Source of the DNA: Desmodesmus armatus
Lineage: Eukaryota; Chlorophyta; Chlorophyceae; Sphaeropleales; Scenedesmaceae
DNA length: 64,000 nucleotides
NCBI GenBank assembly: GCA_007449985.2
Contig: VIIQ02000163.1
Span: 62,001-126,000, forward strand
Reading direction: 5' to 3'
In this document: in pieces, positions 53,501 to 64,000 of the stretch
Position numbering within the stretch: the first letter of the stretch is position 1
Layout: every line of letters begins with the position of its first letter
Notes under the pieces: generated by a model
Seen by the model: the letters and a program-made list of their open reading frames with translations, nothing else
Database searches by the model: none
What the model was told of the DNA's origin: nothing
Program-made: the position numbers and the translations under genes

Positions 53501-54203
53501 ACAACTGCAAATGGTGCATCCGCGCTGCACAACAGTGTTTGTGCACTTCCCTAGCACATGCACCCCCACTGCCACATCAACCCCCTCTGCTGCATGAGCT
53601 GTGAGTGTCCTCACCTGCTGCTAGCTTGATGATACGGTCACGCATGTCTGAGGGCTCGAAGATGAGTGTGGGCAGCCGCTGCAGCTTGACACCCCCACAG
53701 AACTGCTTGGCGTCACTGTCCAGTACCTCGTCCTTGAACAGGCCCCAGCCATAGACAGCACCTGTGTCTGTGAGGGCAAATGTGAAGCCACCACCAGCTA
53801 CAACCTGCACTGTGAAGACTCCCGCTGGCATGCGGGCCTTGCCAGGCACGCAGGAGTCCTCCCTCTCTCCATTGCTGCTGTTCAACCAGGCGTCGCCGTC
53901 TGTGGGCCTGCCCAAAGCACCCTCGTCGTTTACACCCCAGGTATAGACGCTGCCATCTTCAGTTATAGCAACGCTGTGCATGTCCCCGCTGGCGATCGCC
54001 AGAACTTGCTGCCCAGCAACATCTACTTGTAGCGCTGTCCTCCTCTCAGTCACATCCTCCCCATGCCCCAGAGCACCAAAAAGAGACTCCCCAAATGTAA
54101 AGCAGTGACCTGGCTTGCCCGTGAAAGCTACGAACTCCTTTATGAGCCTGCGCTTCTTGGCCAGATCTGCAACAGAACCAGCAGGCCTTTTTGCAGGAGC
54201 CAT
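50593..54203 (-). CDS. RCC1-repeat protein with basic nuclear tail
   Basis: Five exons, 54203-53615, 53253-52640, 52363-52235, 51567-51421 and 51120-50593, sum to 2007 bases: 668 residues plus stop, all phases agreeing. It opens MAPAKRPAGSVADLAKKRR, then RCC1-type blades: HCFTFGESLFGALGHG, IASGDMHSVAITEDGSVYTW, VVAGGGFTFALTDTGAVYGW, HVAALNRRGEVLTWGFGFMG, IACGAYSTFAVNRRGLVAAW, VAGGNNHSVFLTKKHTVLTC, GGCFMWGSNTNTQMAKG. The tail is Ala/Glu-rich with three GRKRKAPA motifs and ends KRAASKRSKKA, so nuclear location is likely. Similar to RCC1, the chromatin-bound Ran exchange factor, but RCC1-repeat proteins are diverse and exchange activity is not shown. A Gln/Glu insertion interrupts one blade. Exon 3 is partly duplicated downstream. 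Confidence 0.85.
51730..51835. mobile_element. Foldback element in intron 3 of the RCC1 gene
   Basis: The left arm TGCACAATGCATCCCAGCA ... ATGCCGCGATGC pairs with the right arm GCATCGAGGCAT ... TGCTGGGATGCATTGTGCA around a short centre (TGCATGCGTGCCCACGCG). The ends resemble those of the DDX54 intron elements (TGCACAATGCA). A half copy lies near 52040-52105. Confidence 0.8.
51976..52105 (-). repeat. Partial copy of RCC1 exon 3 end with half a foldback element
   Basis: Minus-strand GAGGGTCCAACGTGTCCTGC, TGCATCACAGCTGAG and a GTGAGC donor repeat the end of exon 3 (52229-52275). It is followed on the plus strand by a half foldback copy (ATGCTGGGATGCACTGTGC). The repeat unit is about 250 bases. 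Confidence 0.75.
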
Positions 54204-54590
54204 GACTGTTGACTGTTGATTGTTGTATGAAGAATTTGCAACTTCAATCCACAGTGCCACAGCCAGTGCACTGCAGGGTGCATTCTGTCACAGGGTTCAA
54301 CCACCAGGGTTACTGCATGTTACTTCAAGTTGCGTCATGCTGTGCTGACTGCTGCCAGCATAATCAACCTGCCCCAGACCCAACCCCGTCTGTTACACTC
54401 AAAACTCATTTCATATGCTCATTTCAGTGTCGTTTTCTGGTCAGCCACGCGGCTCTCTCACTCGCAGCAACATAACTCAGTACAAGTCACCACAGCTGGC
54501 AAAGCAGCTGCAGCAACGCGCCCGTTCACGCAAGTGCTGCTAGCTCCATTAGCTGTACAACTGGCGGCAAAAACAAGCTGATGAAGGTGC

Positions 54591-57500
54591 TTAAGCAGCC
54601 ACTGCCTGCTTGACTGGGCGCTTGCTGTTCTTGATGCCGGTGATGGCTGCAGAGACAGCAGTAACAGCAGGGGCAGACACAATCAGTACTGCTCGGCTGC
54701 TTCAACTGGTCCAAAACAGGAGATCGCTTGTATAGCAGGCTGTATTAGTGTGTGCACCGATGCAACAAGCATTGATCGGATGGGTGCATTTGCACACCCT
54801 TCCAGCACGCACAGCAACACTGTGTTGGTGCAACACAAGGGCGCCACAGCCAACATGCAGTTCGCAGGTTGCATCCCTGCACACCTTGCCGCTCAGCTGC
54901 CCCCACACCCACATGATTGCACACCATCCTTGCCACAGGGTACACTTACCGTCCTTGTAGCTTGGGCTGTTGAACACTGCAGAGCCGGCCACCAGGGCGT
55001 TGGCACCAGCCTCAATCACCTTCCAGGCATTGTCGGGGGTCACACCACCGTCAACCTCGATCCAGGGGTTGACACCCTGTACCACCGCACACAGCAGGGT
55101 TCAGCACAGAGAGCAGGTTTCAGCACTAGCACACGTTAACACACCTGTCTGTCCAATGTCTCACGGTGCAGATGCCGCGCAACACACAGATAATGCACAC
55201 CACAGCAGTCGCCCTTGCACCGTGACAAGACGGCAGCGGCAGCCAGCAGGTTGAAAATGCCTCGAGCAACCTGTCCTATAATCAGGCAGGCTTGTCGACT
55301 TTCCACCCACATATTGACACACTGGCAGCCAGCAGCTTCCAAACTGCCTGTAGCAACCTGTCCAATAAGAGATGAAGCAGACTTGTCCACTGCCCATCCA
55401 CATGTATCGACCGCTCACCTTCTCAAGGCACATGTTCTTGAGTGCCCTGATCTTGCCGACCTGGCTCTCAATGAACTTCTGGCCACCGAAACCTGCAGGA
55501 CACACCACGGACAGACACTTGTCAGCACGGCAACCTCACTCCCGCAATAGCTGCGTCCTCAAAAGTTAATCCGTGCTGAAGAGGTCATCTACATCTTCCC
55601 CCGTTGTGAAGAGGTCATCAACCCAGACCACAACCGAACCCGGCACCAAACATCTGCTCCGCAGGTTGCGGCAAGCTACCGATTGCACCTACACACCCAC
55701 CCACCTGGGTTGACGCTCATGATGAGCACCAGGTCCACCTGGTCCAGCACATACTCAATGGTGGACAGGGAGGTGCCGGGGTTCAGCACAACACCAGCCT
55801 TGCAGCCCAGGTCCTTGATCTGGTTCACGGTCCTGCAGCATGACAGTAACAGCAATGGTGGACGTATGCTCTTCAGCAGAGTGTGTGTGTCGATATGGCA
55901 GCAGCGCATCGTGACGAGGGCGTGCATTTCAAAATGCCGGGCACGATGGCAGATGGCTGTTGTGGCCACCACAGCTACTGCTGAACCCTCTTGCGAGTCC
56001 TTGTAGGCCACAGCAGGGTGTAGCTAATCACCTGCTGCTGTCTTGCAGTGATTACTACCACTGCAAAATCGCTCAGGGTGTTTGCACACTGCTGCTGGTG
56101 GGCTTTGACAGTGATGCTGCTGCTGCTGCTGCCGCTCACCTGTGCAGGTGGATGGTGGATGCTGTCTCTGCGTGCACGCTGATGATGTCAGCACCGGCCT
56201 TGGCAAAGTCAGCCACACGCAGCTCAGGCTCCACAATCATCTGCAGGAATCACACAAAAGGCAATCAGCTGGTGTGCATCATGGCCAATGTGCATCGTGG
56301 AACAGCAAAACCCTTGTGACCCAAGGGGGAATTGAGGTAGGCAGGAGACTTATTGAACCCACTAAGAATGTGAGGCAGGTGACACGCATGCCTATGATAA
56401 CAGACGCCCTGCAGGGTGGGTGACCAATGCGGCCACCAACCACGTGCTTTCCCCTAGCCCAGACCCCCCCCCCCCCCTCTCGAACAAAACAGGGGCGGTG
56501 TGCATGCGTCCTCTTGCTCACACTGCGGCTAGCCAGGCAGAGGTCCCCCCTGGATGACAAGGGCTGTAGTGTTCCACCCCCCCCCCCCCCCCACACACAC
56601 ACAAACACATACACACACAACACACTCACCAGGTGGACGTCCAGCACCTTGTCAGTGACGGGGCGCAGTGCATCGACCACCAGGGGGCCGATGGTGATGT
56701 TGGGCACAAAGCGGCCGTCCATCACCTGCACAACACACATGCGACACAGACTGGTGCAGTGAGTGCATGCTGCTGTGTCGGCATACACTGTTGAAACACT
56801 CATCCCATGCGTGCTACACACTCAAGGATTTCAAGACCGGCGCAAAGGGTTCATGCGTGTGGGGTGTAGGCGTGCTTGTGTGCCAAGCGACTGCCATCTG
56901 ACAAGCTGTTGGTCTTGCTGCCAACGCAGTTGCTGCGGACGAAACTGCCCCAACAGAGGGCTGGCTGCTTAGCAGCAAGCCAGCTTGGCAGCTGCGCTTT
57001 GCTGCTGCTTAGGCTGGCAAGGCCCCAGCGGCACATGGCTGTTGGTGTGTGCCTGGCATCGGTCCCTCCAGTACTCACGTCAATGTGCACCCACCTACAC
57101 AACAAAACGACAACAGTTGTGTCAACATACAGTGCACATGCAGGGCATGCATACAAGCAATCCTGCAAAGTACACGTAGATGGTTCGAGTATGGCAGTCA
57201 AAAGTGGCGTTCATACAGTGTGTACTGAATGTTCAGTAGGCCACAGTGCTGGTGCAGGGAGGACCAGAAGGGGCCAGAAGGGTATATTCGAATCTTGTAC
57301 CATGCATGCATGCTGGGGCACCTCAAACTGAGGTGCCAATGGTGTTGCAAGCTACTGCTGCTGCACCCAGTGCAAGTGCTGCCGCCGCTGCTTGGCTGAA
57401 ACCCTAACTGCGCAGCTGAGAGTCACTCACTCGCATCCTGCTTGGTCGATCGCGCGGACCTGCGGGCCAAACAACGAGATCCACAACAGAGTGACAGGGG

Positions 57501-57953
57501 TACTTGGTGTGCATGCAGGTGGTTCAAGTGCTGCTGCTACTGCCTGCAGTGCTGCTGAGCGTGATGAGCAGTAGCCAACACCCCCTAGCTTATGATCAAC
57601 AATAACAAGCCACAGACCAGACATGGCAGCAGTTGGGCTGCGTTGCAGGCGTTTTGGTTGATGATCTGCACCAACATGTTGCTGCCTTGTACCCACCTCC
57701 TCGCCCAGCGTGGCGAAGTTGGCAGACAGGATAGAGGGAGACACAACGATCTCTGTCTTGGGGGTCCTGAGAGCAATTCGACAGAATTCACGACACTGAA
57801 GCATGCTGCGATTGATGGCAGGGCCCAGCCTCGTGACTGGCTCAATTACCTGTCAACGCGGCTGCTGGCAAACACCTTCACGGCACTGCGAGATGCAGCC
57901 CTGGTAGTGCGGCCTGCTGCGCGCAGGGAACGGGTCTGTGCTGCCAGGGCCAT
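54591..57953 (-). CDS. RPE: Ribulose-phosphate 3-epimerase, plastid form
   Basis: Ten exons (57953-57850, 57766-57697, 57459-57431, 57094-57079, 56725-56630, 56240-56140, 55832-55705, 55492-55419, 55076-54950, 54646-54591) sum to 801 bases: 266 residues plus stop, all phases agreeing. The first ~30 residues ([20 protein letters not shown]) look like a plastid transit peptide. The TIM-barrel enzyme follows: [96 protein letters not shown]. The HxD pair, the later VH and the VDGG aspartate match the family's metal-binding and catalytic sites. It interconverts ribulose-5-phosphate and xylulose-5-phosphate in the Calvin cycle and pentose phosphate pathway. Exon 4 is only 16 bases and encodes W-V-H-I-D. 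It is divergent from the ABCF5-like gene. Confidence 0.95.
55229..55405. repeat. Imperfect tandem repeat in an RPE intron
   Basis: Two ~90-base copies each carry GGCAGCCAGCAG, CCTxxAGCAACCTGTCC, CAGxCTTGTC and a CCAC(C/A)CAC block, between exons 8 and 9. Unlike the other arrays, no exon sequence is included. Confidence 0.6.
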
Positions 57954-58287
57954 GTTGTGCTGCTGCTGGGGTGAGGGTGCGAGGGAGGGGCGATAGAGAA
58001 GAATGGCAAGATTGCTGAGGTTAGAGAGCTAGATCAAGGAACAGTGGGAGGTGCTCGTGCACCTTGCCAGCCATAATTTGTAGGGTATAGTTCAGTGGGA
58101 GCAAACGGGCACGACTCAGAGCGCGTTGGTTGAAATTTCGTGTTATTTGAACTTGATGAGGAGCTGAGGCGCTCTCAGGCTGTGTCTCGCTCACCCAGCT
58201 GTCCCACGTCAGTGCTAATCAACAATAGCACCCCAGCACCTTCTGACCAGCATCGAAACGCTTTCAAGACATCAACTTAACGCAAAC
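57954..58287. promoter_or_regulatory. Bidirectional promoter region between RPE (-) and the ABCF5-like gene (+)
   Basis: Only 334 bases separate the start codons of two genes whose products both have plastid-targeting-like N-termini. The interval must hold both 5' leaders and both promoters. No TATA-like element is evident. Co-expression in the light is a reasonable guess, not shown by sequence. Confidence 0.5.
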
Positions 58288-61200
58288 ATGCAAGTGCTGC
58301 ACACGTCATGTGGGCTGCCAGGGCCAGCAGCAGTGAACGTGCTGCCAGCCAGGAACAGCCCAATAGCAGTGCTGTTGTGCAAACAGCCGAGGTAGGCCCG
58401 CGTCTGGTTCTACATGGCTTGTGGAGTTCTCCACCAGCGTAGCAGCACCGTCAGCATGCCCAGCCCATGCCCATTTGAGCTGTCCATGCCACCCACCGAC
58501 CAGCTTCAATTGCTTGGGGTTGCTGTTGGTTGCCTGCTGTTCCCGAGTCAGTGTGCCATAAGCTCCTGTACGTTCGGAGTGACTTCTGGCTGCGGCATTT
58601 GTACTGCAGGCAGCATGCGTGCCCACACACAAGGCAGCATAAGCAGCAGCGGCTGGCGGTGATACCACATGCTGCAGGGGTGAGCTTTCACGGTATTTGG
58701 TGGAGTCTGAGCACCGATAATGGGCAGCAGCAAGGATACTGTTCAGCCTAATGCACATCCTACGTGCCTTTCGGTGTCTATGCATCTATGCATCTCAGTC
58801 ACTCTCTGTTCGAAGGCCCATGCCTGGCGTGTGCCTGCCGTTACAGAGCGTGTGCTCCGTCCACGCTGCCAGATCAGTTGATATCAGCAGAGCACAGCGT
58901 GCATGCGTGGAGGTGGACCAGATAGCAGCCACTCTGTGGCAACCCCAGCACCACAGCTTGCTTGCAATCCCGCACACGCTGCTGTCAGCGCACAAGCAAA
59001 ATGTGCAGAGCAACTGCATCCTACAGCCTGGTGCGGCTCATTTTCCCGCCCTTTTCGCCTTGTCTGTTTCTGCAACGCCCCCTTGCTCTGTCTATCCTGT
59101 GCTGCCCCCTTCATGGCTCTCCTGCCTTACAGGTTGACCTAGAGGCTCTGCTAGCAGATGACAGCAGCAGTAAAGGCAAGCTCAAAAAGCCCAAAAAGCC
59201 CACAGCTGCTAAGGCCAAATCAAAAGGCAGCAGCAAGGCCAGCACACCCAGCAGCAGCAATGGCAACAGTCCTGCAGCCAGTGCGTCCAGCACGCCGGTG
59301 GCTAGCATGGAGATGACATTTGAGGAGCCGGATCCAGTGCCTGCTGGTGTTGTAGATGCTGGCAGCTTTGATGAAGAGGATGAAAGGCGGCAGTCGGGCT
59401 CATCAGGAATTAGTTCAGGGCTCCGGTTGGAAAACGTGAGTGGGCTGTGGGGGTTCCAGTTCAGCTTATACATATATTGTATATACAGGGCATGTGAGTG
59501 AGGAAGTTGTTGAGGGCAAGTGGGATGGGGTTTGGGCCACTTGGCAAAGTCACATTTGCCGCGCTAAATTGAATATGGGCATAACGTGGGCTGAGGCTGG
59601 ATTAGTAATAGCACCGAGCCAATGGGCAGCTGAGCAGGGTGCTGCTCAAGAAGCAGGGGGCAGCTGGCAGGGGGTGAGGGCCTACAAGGGCCTTGTAACC
59701 GACTTTAGGCTGCAGCTGCTTGACAGCTGTTATATGGCAGCCGCACACGGACAGGTGGTTGCAACGAAAGCACCATTGCAGTAGCTGGCGCACGTATATC
59801 GCCCCATAGTCCCTCACAACCTGCCTGCATGTTGACACGTCAGTCTTGCCTAGTGGTGTGTTTGGTTTTTTGGCTGGGTGTACTGTAATGTACAGCTTGG
59901 TCAAGTGTCCTGGTTTCACCTGGTTTTGTCTCGCGTACGTCTGCTGCAGGTGTCCATCACCTTCAAGAACCAGCAGGTGCTTCAGGATGTGTCCTGGGAG
60001 GTGAAGAAGGGCGAGCGAGTTGGGCTAGTGGGTAAGTGACCCCCTGCCTCTGGAACCTGTGCTGTTGAACTCACACCAGGCTGCAGCAGCTGCAGCGACT
60101 AGCCAGGGTTTGTTCATGGACTTCTGTATCCATGCTGGCAAGGGTGCATGCAGTGCAGCAAGGGAGGTGCTCGTGCACCCCAAGCTCAAGCTTGGCGCTG
60201 GCGATAGGTTGGGCAGCTGCAGTGTGCTGCTGGCGCATGTGTAGCAGGGCTTACTGCCTGTACAGTGGGTGTGGTCCACTACAAGCTGTATGGTCTGATC
60301 TTAGCATGTGGCTTTGCTGCTCCCTGTGCCTGCTGTGTTGCGCAGGCGTCAACGGCGCAGGGAAGACCACGCAGCTGCAGATAGTTATGGGCAGGCTGCA
60401 GCCGGACGGTGGCGAAGTCATCAAGGCAAAGCGGCACATGAAGATTGCGTATCTTGCGCAGGTGTGCCTTTTTGGGGTCATAGCGATTGTGGTGCAGGAG
60501 GGGTGGGAGCTGTGATCTCGACGTGCCTGGGGGTTGATCGTCACTTGTTTGTGCCACTATAAACGGGTCCAGGGTTGCCGCCAGAGGCAGCCGTACGGCA
60601 ACATACATTGTGGTGTGTGTGCATTCGCGAGGCTTAGGGCACGTTGCTTGGCCCCAGCAGTGCACGCCATTGCGCCATGTGCATGTGGTGTGCGCTCACC
60701 ACACTATGGACACCATCCACCTGACGTCAGCTCCCTCCCCCCTCTCCCCCACACCTCGCACGCACACCTACTTTGGCCCTGCACGCCCGCGTGTTCACAT
60801 TCACCTGATTCTCCTACTCACCCCCAATACCCAACTAACCTCGACCCCAAACCCACAATGCATTGTTCCTGCATGGCAATGCATTGTGTGTTGCAGGAGT
60901 TTGATGTGGAGCCCACCCGCACAGTGCGTGAGGAGTTTCTCAGCGTGTACAAGCAGCAGCAGAAGCTGGTGGAGGAGCAGGAGCGGCTCAGCAAGGAGCT
61001 GGAGTCGTGTGGGGAGGACATGGACCGCATGCAGGTGGGTCGAGGTGGGGCGTGATTTGACGAGAGTGTGCAGGGTGTGTGTGGCATAAATGTGTCACAA
61101 GCAAGGTGCTCGTTCTGTTGCGACCCGGCAGGCAGGCTATTCCCAGGACATGCGGCTGTTGTGCAAACGTTCCTTGCAGCAGCACGTGCCAGGAAGTTGT

Positions 61201-63811
61201 CTACACAGGGTGTACTGTGTTCCAAGTAGCAGGGTGTCGAAGGCATTTGCGCCACAGTCGGTCATTGTACCGCCGTCATGCTCAGGAGGAAAATCATTGA
61301 CTTGGGTGCCTCTGATGTGCACAAGCCTTGCCTTTGCACACCGCTGTCATCTCCTGTTGCAATGCATCACCGCACATCTGCTGTTGCTTGTTGCCGCACA
61401 CAGAGTTTGCTAGACCGGCTGGACAAGCTCAACAGCAAGGCCATCAACCTTGACGTCACTCTTATGGACACTAAGATCGACCTTGATGTCACTCTTTTTG
61501 ATACGAACATCACGATCACACCTTTGTTGTTGCTTATTGCTGCCACAGAGTTTGCTAGACCGGCTGGACAAGCTCAACAGCAAGGCCATCGACCTTGACG
61601 TCACTCTTTTAGACAAGAAGATTGACCAAATGATGCCGGAGCTTGGGTTCAAGCAGGCCGACAACGACAGGCTCGTGGCATCTTTCAGCGGCGGCTGGCA
61701 GATGCGTATGTGCCTGGGGAAGCTGCTGCTGCAGGTGCGTGGTGGGTTTGGGCACTGGGCACCTCCGGGATAGGGGTGTTGATGCGTATCTCACTGGTGA
61801 GGCTTTCCCTCGGGCCCCCGGCAGTTGGGTTCGCCTGGTCGTGCTGTGTATTTCCAGCCGGTGGGAGTCCCCCCCTCCCCACCCCTTGGTACCCCCCTCC
61901 CGCAAAAAAAGAATAGTGGGTTGGGTGGGTTGGGAGGAGGGTGTTGTTGTGAGCGCTCAGCTCCTTCTTTGTGGGTTGCCCGGATGGGGCAGCTGGTCCG
62001 CAGCACCACAGTGCAGCAGCTGGGCATGCGCGCGATGCCTGAAAAGCTGCCGCGCATGTGTCTACATGCTAGTAGATGCGCATGTGCCTGGGGAAGCTGC
62101 TGCTGCAGGTGGATCGGGGTGGTTGTGGAGGGCTGTGCTCTGGGTTCCTTCTTTGCGGATCTCCAATGGGTTGGCAGGCAGGCAGGCATGGTTTTTGATG
62201 GATAATGTAATGGTGCAGCTTTTGATCACATGCATGCCCAGTCAAGCATGCAACCCGGCTAAGCTGGTCCACATCTGACCGCTGCCTTTTGCTTCATGTA
62301 GGAACCTGATGTGCTGCTGCTGGATGAGCCCACAAACCACTTGGACCTGGATGCTATCGAGTGGCTGGAAGGCTACCTCAAGCAGCAGGTGGGTTCTGTT
62401 CCACATACATCTATAGATCTTGCTACGGCAGCAGCATGCGCCTGCAGGTGGCTAGGCCGTGTCTCTGCAGCTTGCAAGCGGGGGGTCTCTTTGGTGGGAA
62501 CTGACTTGGATATTGACATGAACTGAAGGACTGATGCATACAGGCTAGTTGAGGGCAATTACAGTCTCCGAGGCAGTTGGACGATGCCATCCGGGGTGGG
62601 CCAAGCATGCAGCTTGTCTAGAGGCTGTACACACGGGGGGTCAGCGGATGTGACGGCTGCGCTGCCACACTTGACCTGCAGAACATAGACATTGGTCTCA
62701 TCTGCCCTACTGCTGCACACGCCTGCCAGCCGCCCTGCCTTTCTTGGGGTCCACTCCCACTCATACACTGTGTGTCATTGTATAGTCACAGCCCACAACT
62801 GCTCAGTTATCTCTGCAACACACTTATAGCTCCGCAACACACTTCGTGCCTGCAGGAGGTTCCAATGGTGATTGTCTCCCACGACCGTGAGTTCCTGGAC
62901 AACTTGTGCACGAAGATTGTGGAGACAGAGCGCGGCGTGGCAACAACCTTCAAGGTGAGTGCATGGCTGCAATGCCTGCTAATGCGCATGATTGCCTGCA
63001 AGTGCAGATCCCTCGTCCCGGGGGGGGGGGGGGGGGGGGGGGGGGTTGGCTTGTGCGTCCTTGTCGACAAACTGCAGCGTCAGAGTCTGACGCAGCATGG
63101 ATCTGTGTATCATATCACCATAGCAAAAACATCACTGCAACAAGCCCATGGCAGCCTCCTGCAATGTGCACAGCACAGCGCAGCACAGCGCAGCACAGCG
63201 CGCATGCTCACATAGCCTGCCATGTGCACACGTGTTTGTATGTTTCATCCCGCAGGGCAACTACAGCCAGTATGTTGCTGCCAAGTCTGAGCGGGAGGCG
63301 CTGCAGTGGACTGCCTATGAGAAGCAGCAGAAGGAGATTGACAAGCTGCAGGACATGGTGCGACGCCTGGCAGGTGAGCAGGGTACCCTGGCTTTGCTGT
63401 CAGTTTCACTGTTACTTTCCCTGTTATTGTTACTGCTGCATGGTTTCGGACTAGTTTGAACGCGTTGTAGGGAGCCATTAATGGGGGATTGCCAGGGCGG
63501 TTCCTGTATAATGCACATGTACCCATCCACTCCACCACATTGATTTCAGCACCACACTGACTTCTAGTGGCTGGCTGGTGCCGAGGTGGGGACGATGTCC
63601 CCTATACCTGTACTTTCCTGAGTTCAGCAGACTCAACCCGTGTTGTCTGTTGCCGCAGGTGGTGCGCAGAGTGGCCGTGCTGCAGCAGCGGAGAAGCAGC
63701 TGGAGAAGATGAAGGCTGAGGGGTTGATACCCAAGCCCTTTGTGCCCAAGAAGCGCAGCTTCACCTTCCCACCTGTGGAGAAGATGGGACAGCAGGTGGT
63801 CCGCATCGACG
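58288..63811 (+). CDS. ABCF5: ABC-F ATPase, ABCF5-like, plastid type (3' end beyond window)
   Basis: Exons 59133-59435, 59950-60031, 60346-60461, 60897-61034, 61549-61734, 62302-62388, 62856-62954, 63256-63373 and 63659-63811 join with matching phases; the next exon lies outside. Two upstream exons, 58288-58391 ([16 protein letters not shown], transit-like) and 58610-58658, also fit in phase but are less certain. The first ATP domain is complete: [27 protein letters not shown] (Walker A), [11 protein letters not shown] (signature), [17 protein letters not shown] (Walker B), [19 protein letters not shown], the Glu/Lys linker and [14 protein letters not shown] follow as in plant ABCF5. ABC-F proteins have no membrane domain and act on ribosomes; the plastid target is inferred. 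Two partial copies of the signature exon lie in neighbouring introns. Confidence 0.9.
61404..61500 (+). repeat. Partial copy of the start of the ABCF5-like signature exon
   Basis: After the same CACAG acceptor it repeats [14 protein letters not shown] and LDVTL, about 145 bases before the true exon at 61549. The CTTGAxGTCACTCTT piece recurs again at about 61482. It then diverges without a donor. Confidence 0.8.
62073..62108 (+). repeat. Partial copy of the end of the ABCF5-like signature exon
   Basis: ATGCGCATGTGCCTGGGGAA and GCTGCTGCTGCAG followed by a GTGGAT donor repeat 61699-61740. It sits inside the next intron, about 370 bases downstream. Confidence 0.8.
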
Positions 63812-64000
63812 GTAAGGGGCCTAGCAACCTGTGTTGTTTATTTTTTTTATCAAATTGGAGTCCAGGCTGTGTTGTGGTGTTGCGCAACTTCATGCAGTGC
63901 GTGGCCTGATTTATGTGACTCAGCACTCAATGCACTGTTGAAGTTGGCGCACAGATTGGGTCTTTTGGGGGAGGTTGCTGGTGTGTGTGGAGGGGGGGGG

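Noticed and set aside
1..64000. tRNA, rRNA and snoRNA genes
   Set aside because: I looked for T-loop and box motifs by eye and found none convincing. A covariance-model search would be needed to exclude small RNAs.

Overview
The window looks like nuclear DNA of a chlorophycean green alga; Sphaeropleales such as Tetradesmus/Scenedesmus are plausible but not proven. Reasons: GC-rich sequence full of CAG/CTG triplets, short GT-AG introns in almost every gene, an OPR (octotricopeptide-repeat) organelle RNA-factor gene, and plant-type plastid genes (ribulose-phosphate 3-epimerase, ABCF5-like protein). Exons were joined by hand from splice sites, reading phase and known family motifs.

Layout. 0.1-0.5 kb (-): 5' end of an eIF4G/eIFiso4G-type gene running off the left edge. 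0.8-6.7 kb (+): two small secreted, probably GPI-anchored cysteine proteins, with a broken copy of the first one's 5' end between them. 8.1-19.3 kb (-): a 16-exon DDX54/Dbp10 DEAD-box helicase (ribosome biogenesis). 19.7-23.0 kb (+): an uncharacterised, probably plastid-targeted membrane protein. 25.0-27.4 kb (-): a secreted protein with a disintegrin-like cysteine-rich tail. 28.9-32.8 kb (+) and 43.5-49.1 kb (-): two beta-helix plus multi-TM paralogues forming the arms of an inverted segmental duplication. Between the arms lie an OPR protein (-, 35.1-38.6 kb) and the mitochondrial cristae protein MIC10 (+, 39.4-40.8 kb). 50.6-54.2 kb (-): an RCC1-repeat protein. 54.6-58.0 kb (-): plastid ribulose-phosphate 3-epimerase with a 16-nt microexon. 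58.3 kb to the right edge (+): ABCF5-like ABC-F protein, divergent from the epimerase across 334 bp.

The most striking signal is not a single gene. In at least six genes, pieces of exons with their adjacent splice sites are repeated in tandem inside the introns or just past the stop codon. Most extra copies are truncated or carry stops or lost catalytic residues. Short foldback elements with long inverted arms sit between or beside several of these copies (secreted-protein gene, DDX54, RCC1). I read this as recurrent partial exon duplication, perhaps linked to foldback elements and to intron growth or gain. A second pattern is a set of single-base frame breaks, most in or next to short homopolymers in otherwise intact exons. 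These may be consensus errors rather than true mutations, so pseudogene calls here should be cautious.
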